From NCBI RefSeq assembly GCF_023502345.1, contig NZ_JAMFLX010000013.1, forward strand, positions 1 through 64,000: a stretch of DNA of 64,000 bases, given 5' to 3'. A model generated the notes under the pieces. That model was not told the DNA's origin and did no database searches. It was given only the letters and a program-made list of their open reading frames with translations. Both the position numbers and the translations under genes were made by a program. Position 1 is the stretch's first letter; each line of letters begins with the position of its first letter. This DNA comes from Parendozoicomonas callyspongiae (GTDB lineage: Bacteria; Pseudomonadota; Gammaproteobacteria; Pseudomonadales; Endozoicomonadaceae). Below are positions 54,995 through 63,204 of the stretch, piece after piece.

Positions 54995-56280
54995 CAGGCA
55001 ATCCGGGCAAAGGCCTTTTCAGCTGCCTGCAGGGTGAAGTCGATGTCCTCATCGGTATGAGCACTGGAAATAAAGCCGGCTTCAAACGAGGACGGTGCCA
55101 GGTAAACGCCTTCTTCCAGCATGGCATGGAAGAACTTGTTGAAGCGGTCATTATCGCAGGCCATCACTTCAGCGAAGCTGGTGACTTGCTCCTGATCGGT
55201 GAAGTACATGCCAAACATGGCGGCACCGGCCTGGTTGGTGACCAGAGGAATACCTGCAGCAGCAGCTCGTTCCTTCAAGCCTTCCAGCAGGCGAGTCAGT
55301 TTCACTGTCAGGTTCTTATGGAAATCTGGCTTGGCAATTTCTTTCATTGCAGCCAGACCAGCAGTCATGGCAACAGGGTTACCGGAGAGCGTGCCAGCCT
55401 GGTAAACAGGGCCAAGAGGTGCGATCTGCTCCATAATCTCGCGCTTGCCGCCGAAGGCGCCAACAGGCATGCCACCGCCAATAACCTTACCCAGAGTGGT
55501 CAGGTCAGGCTTGATGTTGTAGAACTCCTGAGCACCGCCAAGGGCAACACGGAAACCGGTCATTACCTCATCAAAAATCAGTACAGCGCCATACTGATCG
55601 CAGATTTCACGCAGACCTTCCAGGAAACCGGGCTTGGGTGGAACACAGTTCATATTGCCGGCAACCGGCTCAACAATAATACAGGCGATCTCTGAACCGG
55701 ACTCTTCAAAAGCCGCTCTCACACTTTCCAGATCGTTAAAAGTCACGGTCAGAGTGTGTTTGGCAAAGTCAGCAGGAACGCCTGGAGAGTTGGGAACACC
55801 CAGAGTCAGGGCACCGGAACCGGCTTTTACCAGCAGGGAGTCAGAGTGGCCATGGTAACAGCCTTCAAACTTCAGAATCTTGTCACGGCCGGTGTAACCA
55901 CGGGCCAGACGAATGGCAGACATGGTGGCTTCAGTACCGGAGTTCACCATACGAACCAGATCCATGGAAGGGATCAGTTCACAGACTGCATCTGCCATGG
56001 AGATTTCAATGGCGGTTGGTGCACCAAAGCTCAGGCCCAGATCAACCTGCTGATGTACCGCTTCGATAATGGATGGGTGGTTGTGACCAAGGATCATTGG
56101 TCCCCAGGAACCGACATAGTCGATATAGGAACGGTCATCCTCATCATAAACCTTGGAACCGCTGGCCTTCTTGAAGAAGATCGGCGTTCCTCCTACACCA
56201 CGGAAGGCTCGAACCGGAGAGTTAACTCCACCGGGAATATGTTTCTGGGCTTTTTCAAACAGGGTCTTGGAACGGCTCAT
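54994..56280 (-). CDS. hemL: glutamate-1-semialdehyde 2,1-aminomutase
   Basis: 428 residues from the ATG with AGGA upstream; a GTG one codon earlier is less likely. PLP-dependent class III aminotransferase fold: [62 protein letters not shown] and the PLP-binding Lys in [18 protein letters not shown]. It converts glutamate-1-semialdehyde to 5-aminolevulinate in the C5 haem pathway. It is 40 bp downstream of thiE, a common gammaproteobacterial pairing. Confidence 0.96.
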   Translation of the reverse strand: MSRSKTLFEKAQKHIPGGVNSPVRAFRGVGGTPIFFKKASGSKVYDEDDRSYIDYVGSWGPMILGHNHPSIIEAVHQQVDLGLSFGAPTAIEISMADAVCELIPSMDLVRMVNSGTEATMSAIRLARGYTGRDKILKFEGCYHGHSDSLLVKAGSGALTLGVPNSPGVPADFAKHTLTVTFNDLESVRAAFEESGSEIACIIVEPVAGNMNCVPPKPGFLEGLREICDQYGAVLIFDEVMTGFRVALGGAQEFYNIKPDLTTLGKVIGGGMPVGAFGGKREIMEQIAPLGPVYQAGTLSGNPVAMTAGLAAMKEIAKPDFHKNLTVKLTRLLEGLKERAAAAGIPLVTNQAGAAMFGMYFTDQEQVTSFAEVMACDNDRFNKFFHAMLEEGVYLAPSSFEAGFISSAHTDEDIDFTLQAAEKAFARIA

Positions 56281-56320
56281 CACACTAATCCTGAAATTTG
56301 TCCTGAATTACGTAAGCAAG

Positions 56321-56968
56321 TTAGTTATATAAATTTACAAAGTCCTGGGCCCGGCTTGTGATGGCCTCGGGCTCGTCTCTGGCAAACAGATCATTGATCA
56401 CGGCCAGAGAATCTGCGCCTGCTTCTATAAGCAGACCAGCGTTTTCCACAGTAATTCCCCCGATCGCAACAACCGGAAGAGCAAACTGCTCTTTGGCATC
56501 CTGAAGAATGGAAACTGGTGTTTCCGGAGCATCTGGCTTGGTCTTGGAAGTGAAGAAACGACCAAAGGCGATGTAATCAGCCCCTTGCCCGGATGCCTTT
56601 CGGGCCAGTTCCAGCGAATTTTCACAGGAGATACCGATAATGGCTTTACTACCCAGTTTCTCACGGGCAGAAGCCAGCTGTTCATCACTCTGCCCAAGGT
56701 GAACTCCGTGGGCATTGCAGGCTAGAGCCAGATCAACATCATCGTTGATCAGAAACAGAACACCGGCACTGTCACAGATATCCATCAGCAGGCGAGCCTG
56801 TCTCAGGCGTTTGTCCTGATCGGTGCTTTTATCGCGATACTGAAGAATGCTCATACCACCGGCAATGGCCGCTTTGACCCGCACAGCCATAGTTTCATCG
56901 TCAGGCATAAGCTTGCTGTCGGTGATGCCATAAAGGCCTTGAAGAGCGTGTTTGGGAGAATCAGACAT
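56321..56968 (-). CDS. thiE: thiamine-phosphate synthase
   Basis: 215 residues from the ATG; a TTG one codon upstream is unlikely. TIM-barrel ThiE motifs: GLYGITDSKLMP, ILQYRDKS, LLMDICDSAGVLFLINDDVDLAL, GVHLGQSD, GISCENSLEL, YIAFGRFFTSKTK and VAIGGITVENAG. It joins HMP-pyrophosphate with thiazole phosphate to give thiamine phosphate. It heads the thiE-hemL-membrane protein transcript. Confidence 0.95.
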   Translation of the reverse strand: MSDSPKHALQGLYGITDSKLMPDDETMAVRVKAAIAGGMSILQYRDKSTDQDKRLRQARLLMDICDSAGVLFLINDDVDLALACNAHGVHLGQSDEQLASAREKLGSKAIIGISCENSLELARKASGQGADYIAFGRFFTSKTKPDAPETPVSILQDAKEQFALPVVAIGGITVENAGLLIEAGADSLAVINDLFARDEPEAITSRAQDFVNLYN

Positions 56969-57212
56969 CAACAGATATTCGTCCAGTGCGATTGGGTGTG
57001 GGGTACTTTAACGGTGGAGTTCATGGTTTTCCATGTCTTGAGGCGTATTTTCAGCCTATTAGCTTTGTCCATGACACGCTCAAGGCTGTTTTGAACCTGC
57101 GGTATGGGCTGAATGCTTTGCTATTCTGTCCGTCCTGTCTGCGGATAAGTCGTAATAGAAATAATAATTGGGCCTAGAAAACCATAATTCAGGAAAGAAC
57201 AAGCTACCGGCC

Positions 57213-59141
57213 ATGATTTTCGCCGGATTGGTGCTTTTCTCCACCTTCGCTGTGGGGAATGAGGATACCAGTAATCGTCTGGTAACGGTGACTCCGGCTG
57301 GTACGTATATTCACACCCGTTCGGGGATATTTCAGCTTCAGGATATTCAACTGCCTGCAGTGATTGTGAACACTTTGATTCAGGCTGGAACTTCAATAGC
57401 CTCCAGACGGATTATTCAAACACTGATGACTTATGCCATGGCTTATTCCGGTCAAGCCATGGGGTATGGGTGGCAGCAATGGCTGTTACAACAATATGAG
57501 AATGGTTCATTAACATCAGCCATGCAGGGATGGCACTGGTTGTTGTTGGGTTGGAGAGGTTTAAAAATCTCCAGTGCTTTGTATTCCGAACTATTGATTC
57601 GTTCACAAAATATGGCGGGAACAAAGCGCTATGGTGTGATGCCACTTTATCCTGGGGAGGCCCTTGATCAATCTGTCTTTATTGATTTCCACCTTCTAAA
57701 GAGTGGGAATTTTATAACTGTTGTTCCATTGGACAGGGTTGATACTGCCAAGTTGACTGACCCATGGCAGCTGGCAATAGCACAGCTGGTTAATCGTGCT
57801 GTTGAGCTGGATGTTGACCAAATCAAGCTTAAACAGGAATCGGATAATGGAGTCCTATTCTTGTGGCACTTGCGGGATGGTGAATGGAACTCAGCAAAGC
57901 TGTTTGAAGCAGAACATCAATTGCTGATGGAGTATCTAACTGACTCCTACAGGCAGACTGCTTCAGAATCAGATTTGTCCAGTGTGCTGGAGGCTGGTGT
58001 TCTTCATTGCCTGAGTGAGAAGTTGCTTAATCAGGAAGTTATTTGTCAGTCTCCTTCAGGGATAAAAGCTCAATTAAAACCTAATAAAGAGAACTGTTTT
58101 ACTCTTGATCCCACGAGCACCTCGCTTCTCTGTCTGGAAAATAATCAAAGCTGGTCACCAGGGCTTCCGGGAGCCTTAGCTTACGCAACATCTCAGCAGT
58201 ATTCCGGTCAGTTCAGGGTTCCTCTGTGGATTTCAAGGATTATGGAAACCCTGCTTTATCAGCTGGCGGTCTATTTGCTGGAGAAACCAGTTGATGATGC
58301 CCTGGAGTCTATGTCTCGCTGGTGGCACCAAGTAGATACCTACTCACCAACAGAAGTCATCAGGGCTGATGGCTGGATTCCTGAGCGCGATGACAATAAC
58401 CAGGCACGGTATGTAAGGCGATGGTCCCGGGTTGAAAGAGTTCAAGATCAGAACGGGAAAAGCTGGATCAAAAAATCAGCCAGCTGGTATGACCAGGGTG
58501 AAAAAGGAAAATGGCATGATGCTTATCCAATTCTTGCACGGGAGGCTCACACTGTCTCACATTTAAACCATCCCAATATTGTAACCATTCAGGATAGCTG
58601 GATAGAGGATGCCGGGAGTCCAGAGGCTCGGATAGTGATGCTGCAGGAAGATGCCGGTTTATCACTTGATAAGGTGGCAATTACTTCGATGGAGCAGGTA
58701 AAAAATATTGTGCGCTCTGTTGTACAGGGTTTGAGTTTTTCCCATCAGCAAGGCTATGTCCATTTTGATATCACCCCGAGCAACATCATGATTAATGAAA
58801 AAAGGCAGGTGCGAATTGGTGATTATGGTGTGGCAGGTGATTTGAGCCAGGCTGGAGAGGCGATATTTTCCGGAGGGACAAATGGTTATATCGCTCCAGA
58901 GTTGGAAGTTGGTAAGCCTGCGAGCTGGAAATCCGATATCTGGTCACTGGGTAGTCTGACCCGATATCTTTTGGATCGGCTTCCTGAGCCTGAAAGAGGT
59001 GATGTCCAATCTTCTGCTGTGAATAATTTTATGAGGGCAACTGGTGATGACTGGCTGAGTAACTCTTCCTATGAAGAGTTACTTCAACATCCATTCTTAC
59101 AGCTTTCAGGGCCATCCAGTACATCATTTCAGCAACTATGA
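57213..59141 (+). CDS. exported protein kinase-like protein
   Basis: 642 residues from the ATG at 57213; the frame reaches back to a TTG at 57168 and no ribosome-binding site is well placed. The N-terminus MIFAGLVLFSTFAVGNED looks like a signal peptide. About 400 residues of unknown fold are followed by a eukaryote-type kinase domain (about 415-635): Lys in WIKKSA (420/421), Glu in AREAHTVSHLNHPNIV (444), catalytic loop HFDITPSNIM (517-526, H-x-D kept), DYG in place of DFG (537-539) and APE (561-563). Catalysis is therefore possible. Signal peptide plus kinase domain suggests action outside the cytosol, perhaps on a host. The glycine-rich loop is not clear. Confidence 0.75.
   Translation: MIFAGLVLFSTFAVGNEDTSNRLVTVTPAGTYIHTRSGIFQLQDIQLPAVIVNTLIQAGTSIASRRIIQTLMTYAMAYSGQAMGYGWQQWLLQQYENGSLTSAMQGWHWLLLGWRGLKISSALYSELLIRSQNMAGTKRYGVMPLYPGEALDQSVFIDFHLLKSGNFITVVPLDRVDTAKLTDPWQLAIAQLVNRAVELDVDQIKLKQESDNGVLFLWHLRDGEWNSAKLFEAEHQLLMEYLTDSYRQTASESDLSSVLEAGVLHCLSEKLLNQEVICQSPSGIKAQLKPNKENCFTLDPTSTSLLCLENNQSWSPGLPGALAYATSQQYSGQFRVPLWISRIMETLLYQLAVYLLEKPVDDALESMSRWWHQVDTYSPTEVIRADGWIPERDDNNQARYVRRWSRVERVQDQNGKSWIKKSASWYDQGEKGKWHDAYPILAREAHTVSHLNHPNIVTIQDSWIEDAGSPEARIVMLQEDAGLSLDKVAITSMEQVKNIVRSVVQGLSFSHQQGYVHFDITPSNIMINEKRQVRIGDYGVAGDLSQAGEAIFSGGTNGYIAPELEVGKPASWKSDIWSLGSLTRYLLDRLPEPERGDVQSSAVNNFMRATGDDWLSNSSYEELLQHPFLQLSGPSSTSFQQL
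59114..59132 (+). repeat. 19-bp direct repeat, left copy
   Basis: ATCCAGTACATCATTTCAG occurs here, in the last codons of the kinase-like gene, and identically at 63064-63082. A second, imperfect repeat follows each copy (TTTGGCAGGCA at 59142-59152 and 63172-63182, then a similar roughly 23-base stretch). The pair brackets the RecQ/DprA module. Confidence 0.8.
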
Positions 59142-59355
59142 TTTGGCAGGCAGAAAAGTCAGTGAAATGAAGTACCAGTTTACATAAACAGAATAAGCAA
59201 ATGGTGAGTCTCCTGGAGACCTGCTCCTCTCCCGTCTCATGAATGGAGAAGTTACCGTTTAAGAAAAACACTTGGGCAGTTCCCGAATCAACGACAACGG
59301 GTGCATAATGGGAGGATATGTGAGCATCACAAACTATTTTCCCGGCAGGAGGCCC

Positions 59356-61449
59356 ATGGATCGTGTTCAGGCACAGGAGCTGCTCAGAATAGCTCTGGAC
59401 AAACCAGAAGCTGATTTCAGAGATGGGCAGTGGGAAGCCATTGACGCTTTGGTGAATCACAACCAGAAGCTGCTTGTGGTTCAGCGAACGGGCTGGGGCA
59501 AGAGTTCGGTTTACTTTATCAGTACCAAAATTTTTCGTGATCGCGGGCGTGGCGTCACCATTATTATTTCCCCCCTTCTAGCCCTGATGCGCAACCAGAT
59601 TGATGCAGCTGCAAGGCTGGGTGTTGCAGCTGTGACCCTGAACTCCACCAACAGGGAAGAGTGGGACACAATAAAGCATCAGATACTGAATGACGATATT
59701 GACTGCCTTCTAATCTCCCCGGAACGGCTGGCAAATGATGACTTTATCAACGATGTTCTTATGCCAGTTGCCAGCAACATCGGCTTGATGGTGGTGGATG
59801 AGGCTCACTGCATCTCCGACTGGGGGCATGACTTCCGGCCTGACTATCGTCGTATTATCAATATTCTACAACGTCTCCCTGCCAACACTCCCGTACTGGG
59901 CACAACCGCAACAGCGAACAACCGGGTTGTAGAGGATATTCAGTCCCAGCTTGGGGATATTGTTTTACACAGAGGTCCCCTGATCCGGGATGGCCTCAGC
60001 CTTCAAACACTGGAGCTGCCCGACCAAGCTTCCCGGCTGGCCTGGCTTGCCCAAACAATCCCGCAACTTGATGGCACGGGAATTGTCTATGTGCTCACCA
60101 AACGGGATGCCGACCAGGTAGCCAGCTGGCTGGTTGAGAATGATATCAATGCCAAACCCTATTACAGCGATGTGGTCGACCCTGCTTTTGAAAATAGTGA
60201 CCAGTATCGTCAGCACCTTGAAGATGCTCTGCTGAACAATGAAATTGATGTACTTGTTGCCACCACTGCTTTAGGCATGGGATACGACAAGCCTGACCTG
60301 GCCTTTGTTATTCACTTTCAGGCACCTGGTTCCATTGTTGCCTATTACCAGCAGGTTGGCCGGGCAGGTCGTGGTATTGATTCCTCGGTCGGTGTTCTTC
60401 TCAGTGGTCGGGAAGATCGCGATATACATGAATATTTTCGGGGTTCTGCGTTCCCCTCGGAAGATGAGGTCAACCAGATTCTGGAAGCCCTGGATAATGC
60501 TGATGGTTTGACTGTTCGGCAACTTGAAGAGCACTCAAATGTCAGTATGAGGCAAATTGAAAAAGTGCTGAAGATGCTGAGTATCGAAAACCCAGCTCCA
60601 ATTTTTAAGGATGGTTCTTCCTGGTACCGCACTGCCAACCCTTTCACTATGGATCATGATCGAATTGCTCACCTGACACAGCAAAGAGAGACTGAGTGGC
60701 AGGAGGTGCAGAATTATATGGCGACTGATGCCTGCCTGATGACATTCCTCAGAAACTCTTTGGATGATGACAGTCAGCAACCTTGCGGACGTTGTGTTAA
60801 CTGCCTGGGCCGGTCAGTGGTGGATACAGCTGTAGATCGCAATATGGCTCACCAGGCCGCTGCATTTATGAAGCAGGCAGAGACCATCATAAAACCCAAA
60901 AAACAAACGGCCAGGAACTCCTTTGTTCATTATGGTTTCCCGACGAATCTTCCTGCACATCTGCAAGCTGAGGAAGGGCGTGTACTTTCCCGATGGGGGG
61001 ATGCTGGCTGGGGGAATATGGTGGCTGATGATAAACACACGGGGCATTTCCGTGATGAGCTTGTTGCTGCAACCGCTGAGATGATACGTGAGCGCTGGAA
61101 TCCAGCAGAGTTTCCTATGTGGGTTTGCTGCGTTCCTTCACGAAACCACCCAGAGCTTGTACCGAACTTTGCTCAACGGCTGGCGTTAGCTCTTGGTTTG
61201 CCTTTTGTCGACGCCATCGCAAAAACCAGAGACAATGAACTGCAGAAACTCCAACAAAACAGGTATCGAAGATGTCGAAATCTCGACAATGCTTTTGCGG
61301 TAACAGAATGTTGCAGCGGCCCTGTTTTGCTGGTTGATGATATTGTGGACTCTGGTTGGACTTTTACAGTTACTGCAGCGTTGCTAAGACAGGCTGGCAG
61401 TGGAAATGTATATCCGGTCGCGCTGGCTTCCACCTCAACAGGTGATTGA
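59356..61449 (+). CDS. RecQ-like helicase fused to a phosphoribosyltransferase domain
   Basis: 697 residues from the ATG at 59356 behind AGGAGG (spacing 3); a GTG at 59320 behind GGGAGG and an ATG at 59308 are alternatives. RecQ core: motif 0 FRDGQWEAI, Walker A RTGWGKSS (about 44-51), DEAH (148-151) in VVDEAHCISDWGHDFRPDYRR, motif VI QQVGRAGRG, then a four-Cys zinc site (ACLMTF ... CGRCVNC) and a winged-helix-like segment. The last 150 residues are a ComF-like PRTase with the PRPP loop VLLVDDIVDSGWTFT (about 658-672). The stop overlaps the DprA-like start by four bases. Probable role: helicase arm of an anti-phage or DNA-uptake system (inference). Confidence 0.88.
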   Translation: MDRVQAQELLRIALDKPEADFRDGQWEAIDALVNHNQKLLVVQRTGWGKSSVYFISTKIFRDRGRGVTIIISPLLALMRNQIDAAARLGVAAVTLNSTNREEWDTIKHQILNDDIDCLLISPERLANDDFINDVLMPVASNIGLMVVDEAHCISDWGHDFRPDYRRIINILQRLPANTPVLGTTATANNRVVEDIQSQLGDIVLHRGPLIRDGLSLQTLELPDQASRLAWLAQTIPQLDGTGIVYVLTKRDADQVASWLVENDINAKPYYSDVVDPAFENSDQYRQHLEDALLNNEIDVLVATTALGMGYDKPDLAFVIHFQAPGSIVAYYQQVGRAGRGIDSSVGVLLSGREDRDIHEYFRGSAFPSEDEVNQILEALDNADGLTVRQLEEHSNVSMRQIEKVLKMLSIENPAPIFKDGSSWYRTANPFTMDHDRIAHLTQQRETEWQEVQNYMATDACLMTFLRNSLDDDSQQPCGRCVNCLGRSVVDTAVDRNMAHQAAAFMKQAETIIKPKKQTARNSFVHYGFPTNLPAHLQAEEGRVLSRWGDAGWGNMVADDKHTGHFRDELVAATAEMIRERWNPAEFPMWVCCVPSRNHPELVPNFAQRLALALGLPFVDAIAKTRDNELQKLQQNRYRRCRNLDNAFAVTECCSGPVLLVDDIVDSGWTFTVTAALLRQAGSGNVYPVALASTSTGD

Positions 61450-62873
61450 TGAGCATTTCAGAAAACACACAGGCGATTTTGTTGCTGAATGCATATTTCT
61501 CCAAGTCCGAGAAGGGGGCTGCCAGACCCCTGACTCCCACGGAGTGGGCTCGGTTTGCATTATGGCTGAAGGACAAGCAGCTTTCTCCAGACCAACTGCT
61601 CCATGAAAAGCCTGGTGAGCTTTTGGAAGGGTGGCAGGATAAAAAAATCACACAGGATCGCATTCAGTCACTTCTTGGGCGCGGCAATGCCCTGGCTCTT
61701 GCTCTGGAGAAATGGCACAGAGCAGGTCTTTGGGTGATCACTCGCTCTGATGAGTGTTACCCAAAAAGGTTGAAGGCCAGGCTTGGTACTTTGGCGCCAC
61801 CAGTGTTTTTTGGTGTTGGCAATAAAGACTTGTTAAACCATGGGGGGCTGGCGGTTATTGGTTCCAGAAATGCTACTCAGGCGGATCTGGATTTTACCAC
61901 TGCTATTGGTGAAAAAAGTGCATCGGAAGGGTTTAGTATTGTTTCTGGAGGTGCCAGAGGTGTTGATGAAACAGCTATGCTGGGTGCACTAAACGCCCAA
62001 GGTACATCTGTCGGCGTGATGGCCGATAGTCTGCTTAAGGCAGCTATGGCACGGAAATGGCGCAGCCACCTTTCAAATAAAAGTCTGGCCTTAATATCAC
62101 CATTTAACCCTGAAGCCGGTTTTAATGCCGGTAATGCTATGGCCCGCAATAAATATGTTTACTGCATGGCGGACTCTGCACTGGTTATTCATTCAGGCAC
62201 CAAAGGTGGAACATGGAACGGTGCTCTGGAAAACCTGAAAAAAGGATGGGTGCCGTTATGGGTAAAACCTACGGAAGACCAGAGTGCTGGTAACCAAGAG
62301 ATTGTTGCCCAAGGTGCTCAGTGGTGTGAAAGCATCTTAGAAAACATATCTATTGGTGCGTTGCTTACTTCACAGAAAAGCATAGATTCCTCAAGGAGTA
62401 GTACGTCTCTTGGCCTTTCTTTTGAGCAGGTTGAAAGTGAAAGGACAGAGCTGCATCTAGAGAAGGAAATGTTTGCAGAGACGATACCTGACGACATTGC
62501 AGAAACAACAACTCCCGCTGACCATGTGAGCGAAACTCAGGAAGAAGAGAACCTTCACCCTGACAAGGAAGAAAAGGAACAGACGTCCGAGCTTGTCCAA
62601 GAGGATGTAGAAAGAGCTCTTCAACCGGAAGAGCAAGACAGCTCTAATCCAGGCTCTCTATATGATTACTTTCTTCTGCATTTGGCCACCCTTTGTAAAG
62701 CGCCAACAACTGCAGATGATATTTCAAAAGATCTTGAACTTCACAAAAGTCAGGTTAAAGAGTGGTTACTTCGCGCCATAAATGATGGAAAAATTGAAAG
62801 GCAAAGCCGCCCAGTTCGTTACAGGTGGAAGAATAAAACAGCATCATCTCAACAGGATTTGGAAGGCTTTTAA
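61446..62873 (+). CDS. DprA-like Rossmann protein with C-terminal winged helix
   Basis: 475 residues. The DprA/Smf fold is visible: PPVFFGVGNKDLLNHGGLAVIGSRNAT, then EKSASEGFSIVSGGARGVDETAMLGALNAQG, VMADSLLK and SGTKGGTWNGALENLKKGWVPLWV (about 120-280). A long acidic linker (about 300-400, Glu-rich) leads to a winged-helix tail LCKAPTTADDISKDLELHKSQVKEWL. DprA proteins bind single-stranded DNA and load RecA. This copy is coupled to the RecQ-PRTase gene and is not in a housekeeping dprA context, so a defence role is likely (inference). Confidence 0.85.
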   Translation: MMSISENTQAILLLNAYFSKSEKGAARPLTPTEWARFALWLKDKQLSPDQLLHEKPGELLEGWQDKKITQDRIQSLLGRGNALALALEKWHRAGLWVITRSDECYPKRLKARLGTLAPPVFFGVGNKDLLNHGGLAVIGSRNATQADLDFTTAIGEKSASEGFSIVSGGARGVDETAMLGALNAQGTSVGVMADSLLKAAMARKWRSHLSNKSLALISPFNPEAGFNAGNAMARNKYVYCMADSALVIHSGTKGGTWNGALENLKKGWVPLWVKPTEDQSAGNQEIVAQGAQWCESILENISIGALLTSQKSIDSSRSSTSLGLSFEQVESERTELHLEKEMFAETIPDDIAETTTPADHVSETQEEENLHPDKEEKEQTSELVQEDVERALQPEEQDSSNPGSLYDYFLLHLATLCKAPTTADDISKDLELHKSQVKEWLLRAINDGKIERQSRPVRYRWKNKTASSQQDLEGF

Positions 62874-62892
62874 AGGAAGAAATCTCGAGGGC

Positions 62893-63063
62893 TTGCCCCC
62901 GAGTAGTCGGTCTGAAGGGGTTTTCTTAATCGAAGACACCCTAGTTCAGAAGACTACTGCAGAATATTTGTTGAATGAACTGGAATGGGATGAGTCCATT
63001 CATGCCCAGAGCGAAGTCTTTGGTTTGGAAAAGTGCCTGACTGTGAGAGGGTATTGGCTAGAT
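62893..63063 (+). pseudogene. N-terminal remnant of a type I restriction hsdR
   Basis: The translation from about 62926 reads LIEDTLVQKTTAEYLLNELEW followed by ...IHAQSEVFGLE, which is the typical opening of one class of HsdR subunits (E-D-T-L-V-Q-x-T-T-A-E-Y-L-x-x-x-L-G-W). Only about 45 residues remain of a protein that normally exceeds 700. The likeness ends where the 19-bp repeat begins at 63064. A TTG at 62893 could have been the start. No hsdM or hsdS is visible. Confidence 0.7.
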
Positions 63064-63082
63064 ATCCAGTACATCATTTCAG
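63064..63082 (+). repeat. 19-bp direct repeat, right copy
   Basis: Identical to 59114-59132. It follows the hsdR remnant directly and lies about 120 bp from the radA stop. The related downstream repeat starts at 63172, 108 bp after this copy's start, against 28 bp at the left copy. Confidence 0.8.
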
Positions 63083-63115
63083 TGAGGATGCCGTGTCATA
63101 GTTGCTGGATTCAAA

Positions 63116-63163
63116 GGCCATAGATGGCCTGAGAACCGCGCTGGGCAGGACAGCCCTGCGCGG
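63116..63163. other. two strong hairpins beyond the repeat
   Basis: GGCCAT (63116-63121) pairs with ATGGCC (63124-63129). CCGCGC-T-GGGC (63136-63146) pairs with GCCC-T-GCGCGG (63153-63163). These lie between the end of the inserted module and radA. They may be terminators or the end structure of a mobile element. Confidence 0.5.
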
Positions 63164-63171
63164 TGGGAAAC

Positions 63172-63200
63172 TTTGGCAGGCAAAGTGAGCGAAACGAAGT
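63172..63200 (+). repeat. imperfect copy of the sequence at 59142-59177
   Basis: TTTGGCAGGCA followed by AAGTGAGCGAAACGAAGTAC resembles, with a 3-base gap and three mismatches, TTTGGCAGGCA-GAA-AAGTCAGTGAAATGAAGTAC after the kinase-like gene. It ends a few bases before the radA stop codon. Confidence 0.65.
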
Positions 63201-63204
63201 ACTA

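Noticed and set aside
55756-56361. 201-residue open frame on the plus strand
   Set aside because: Antisense to hemL and the end of thiE; no motif or ribosome-binding site.
56986-57177. 63-residue open frame between thiE and the kinase-like gene
   Set aside because: No ribosome-binding site, no motif, and it lies in the presumed promoter region.
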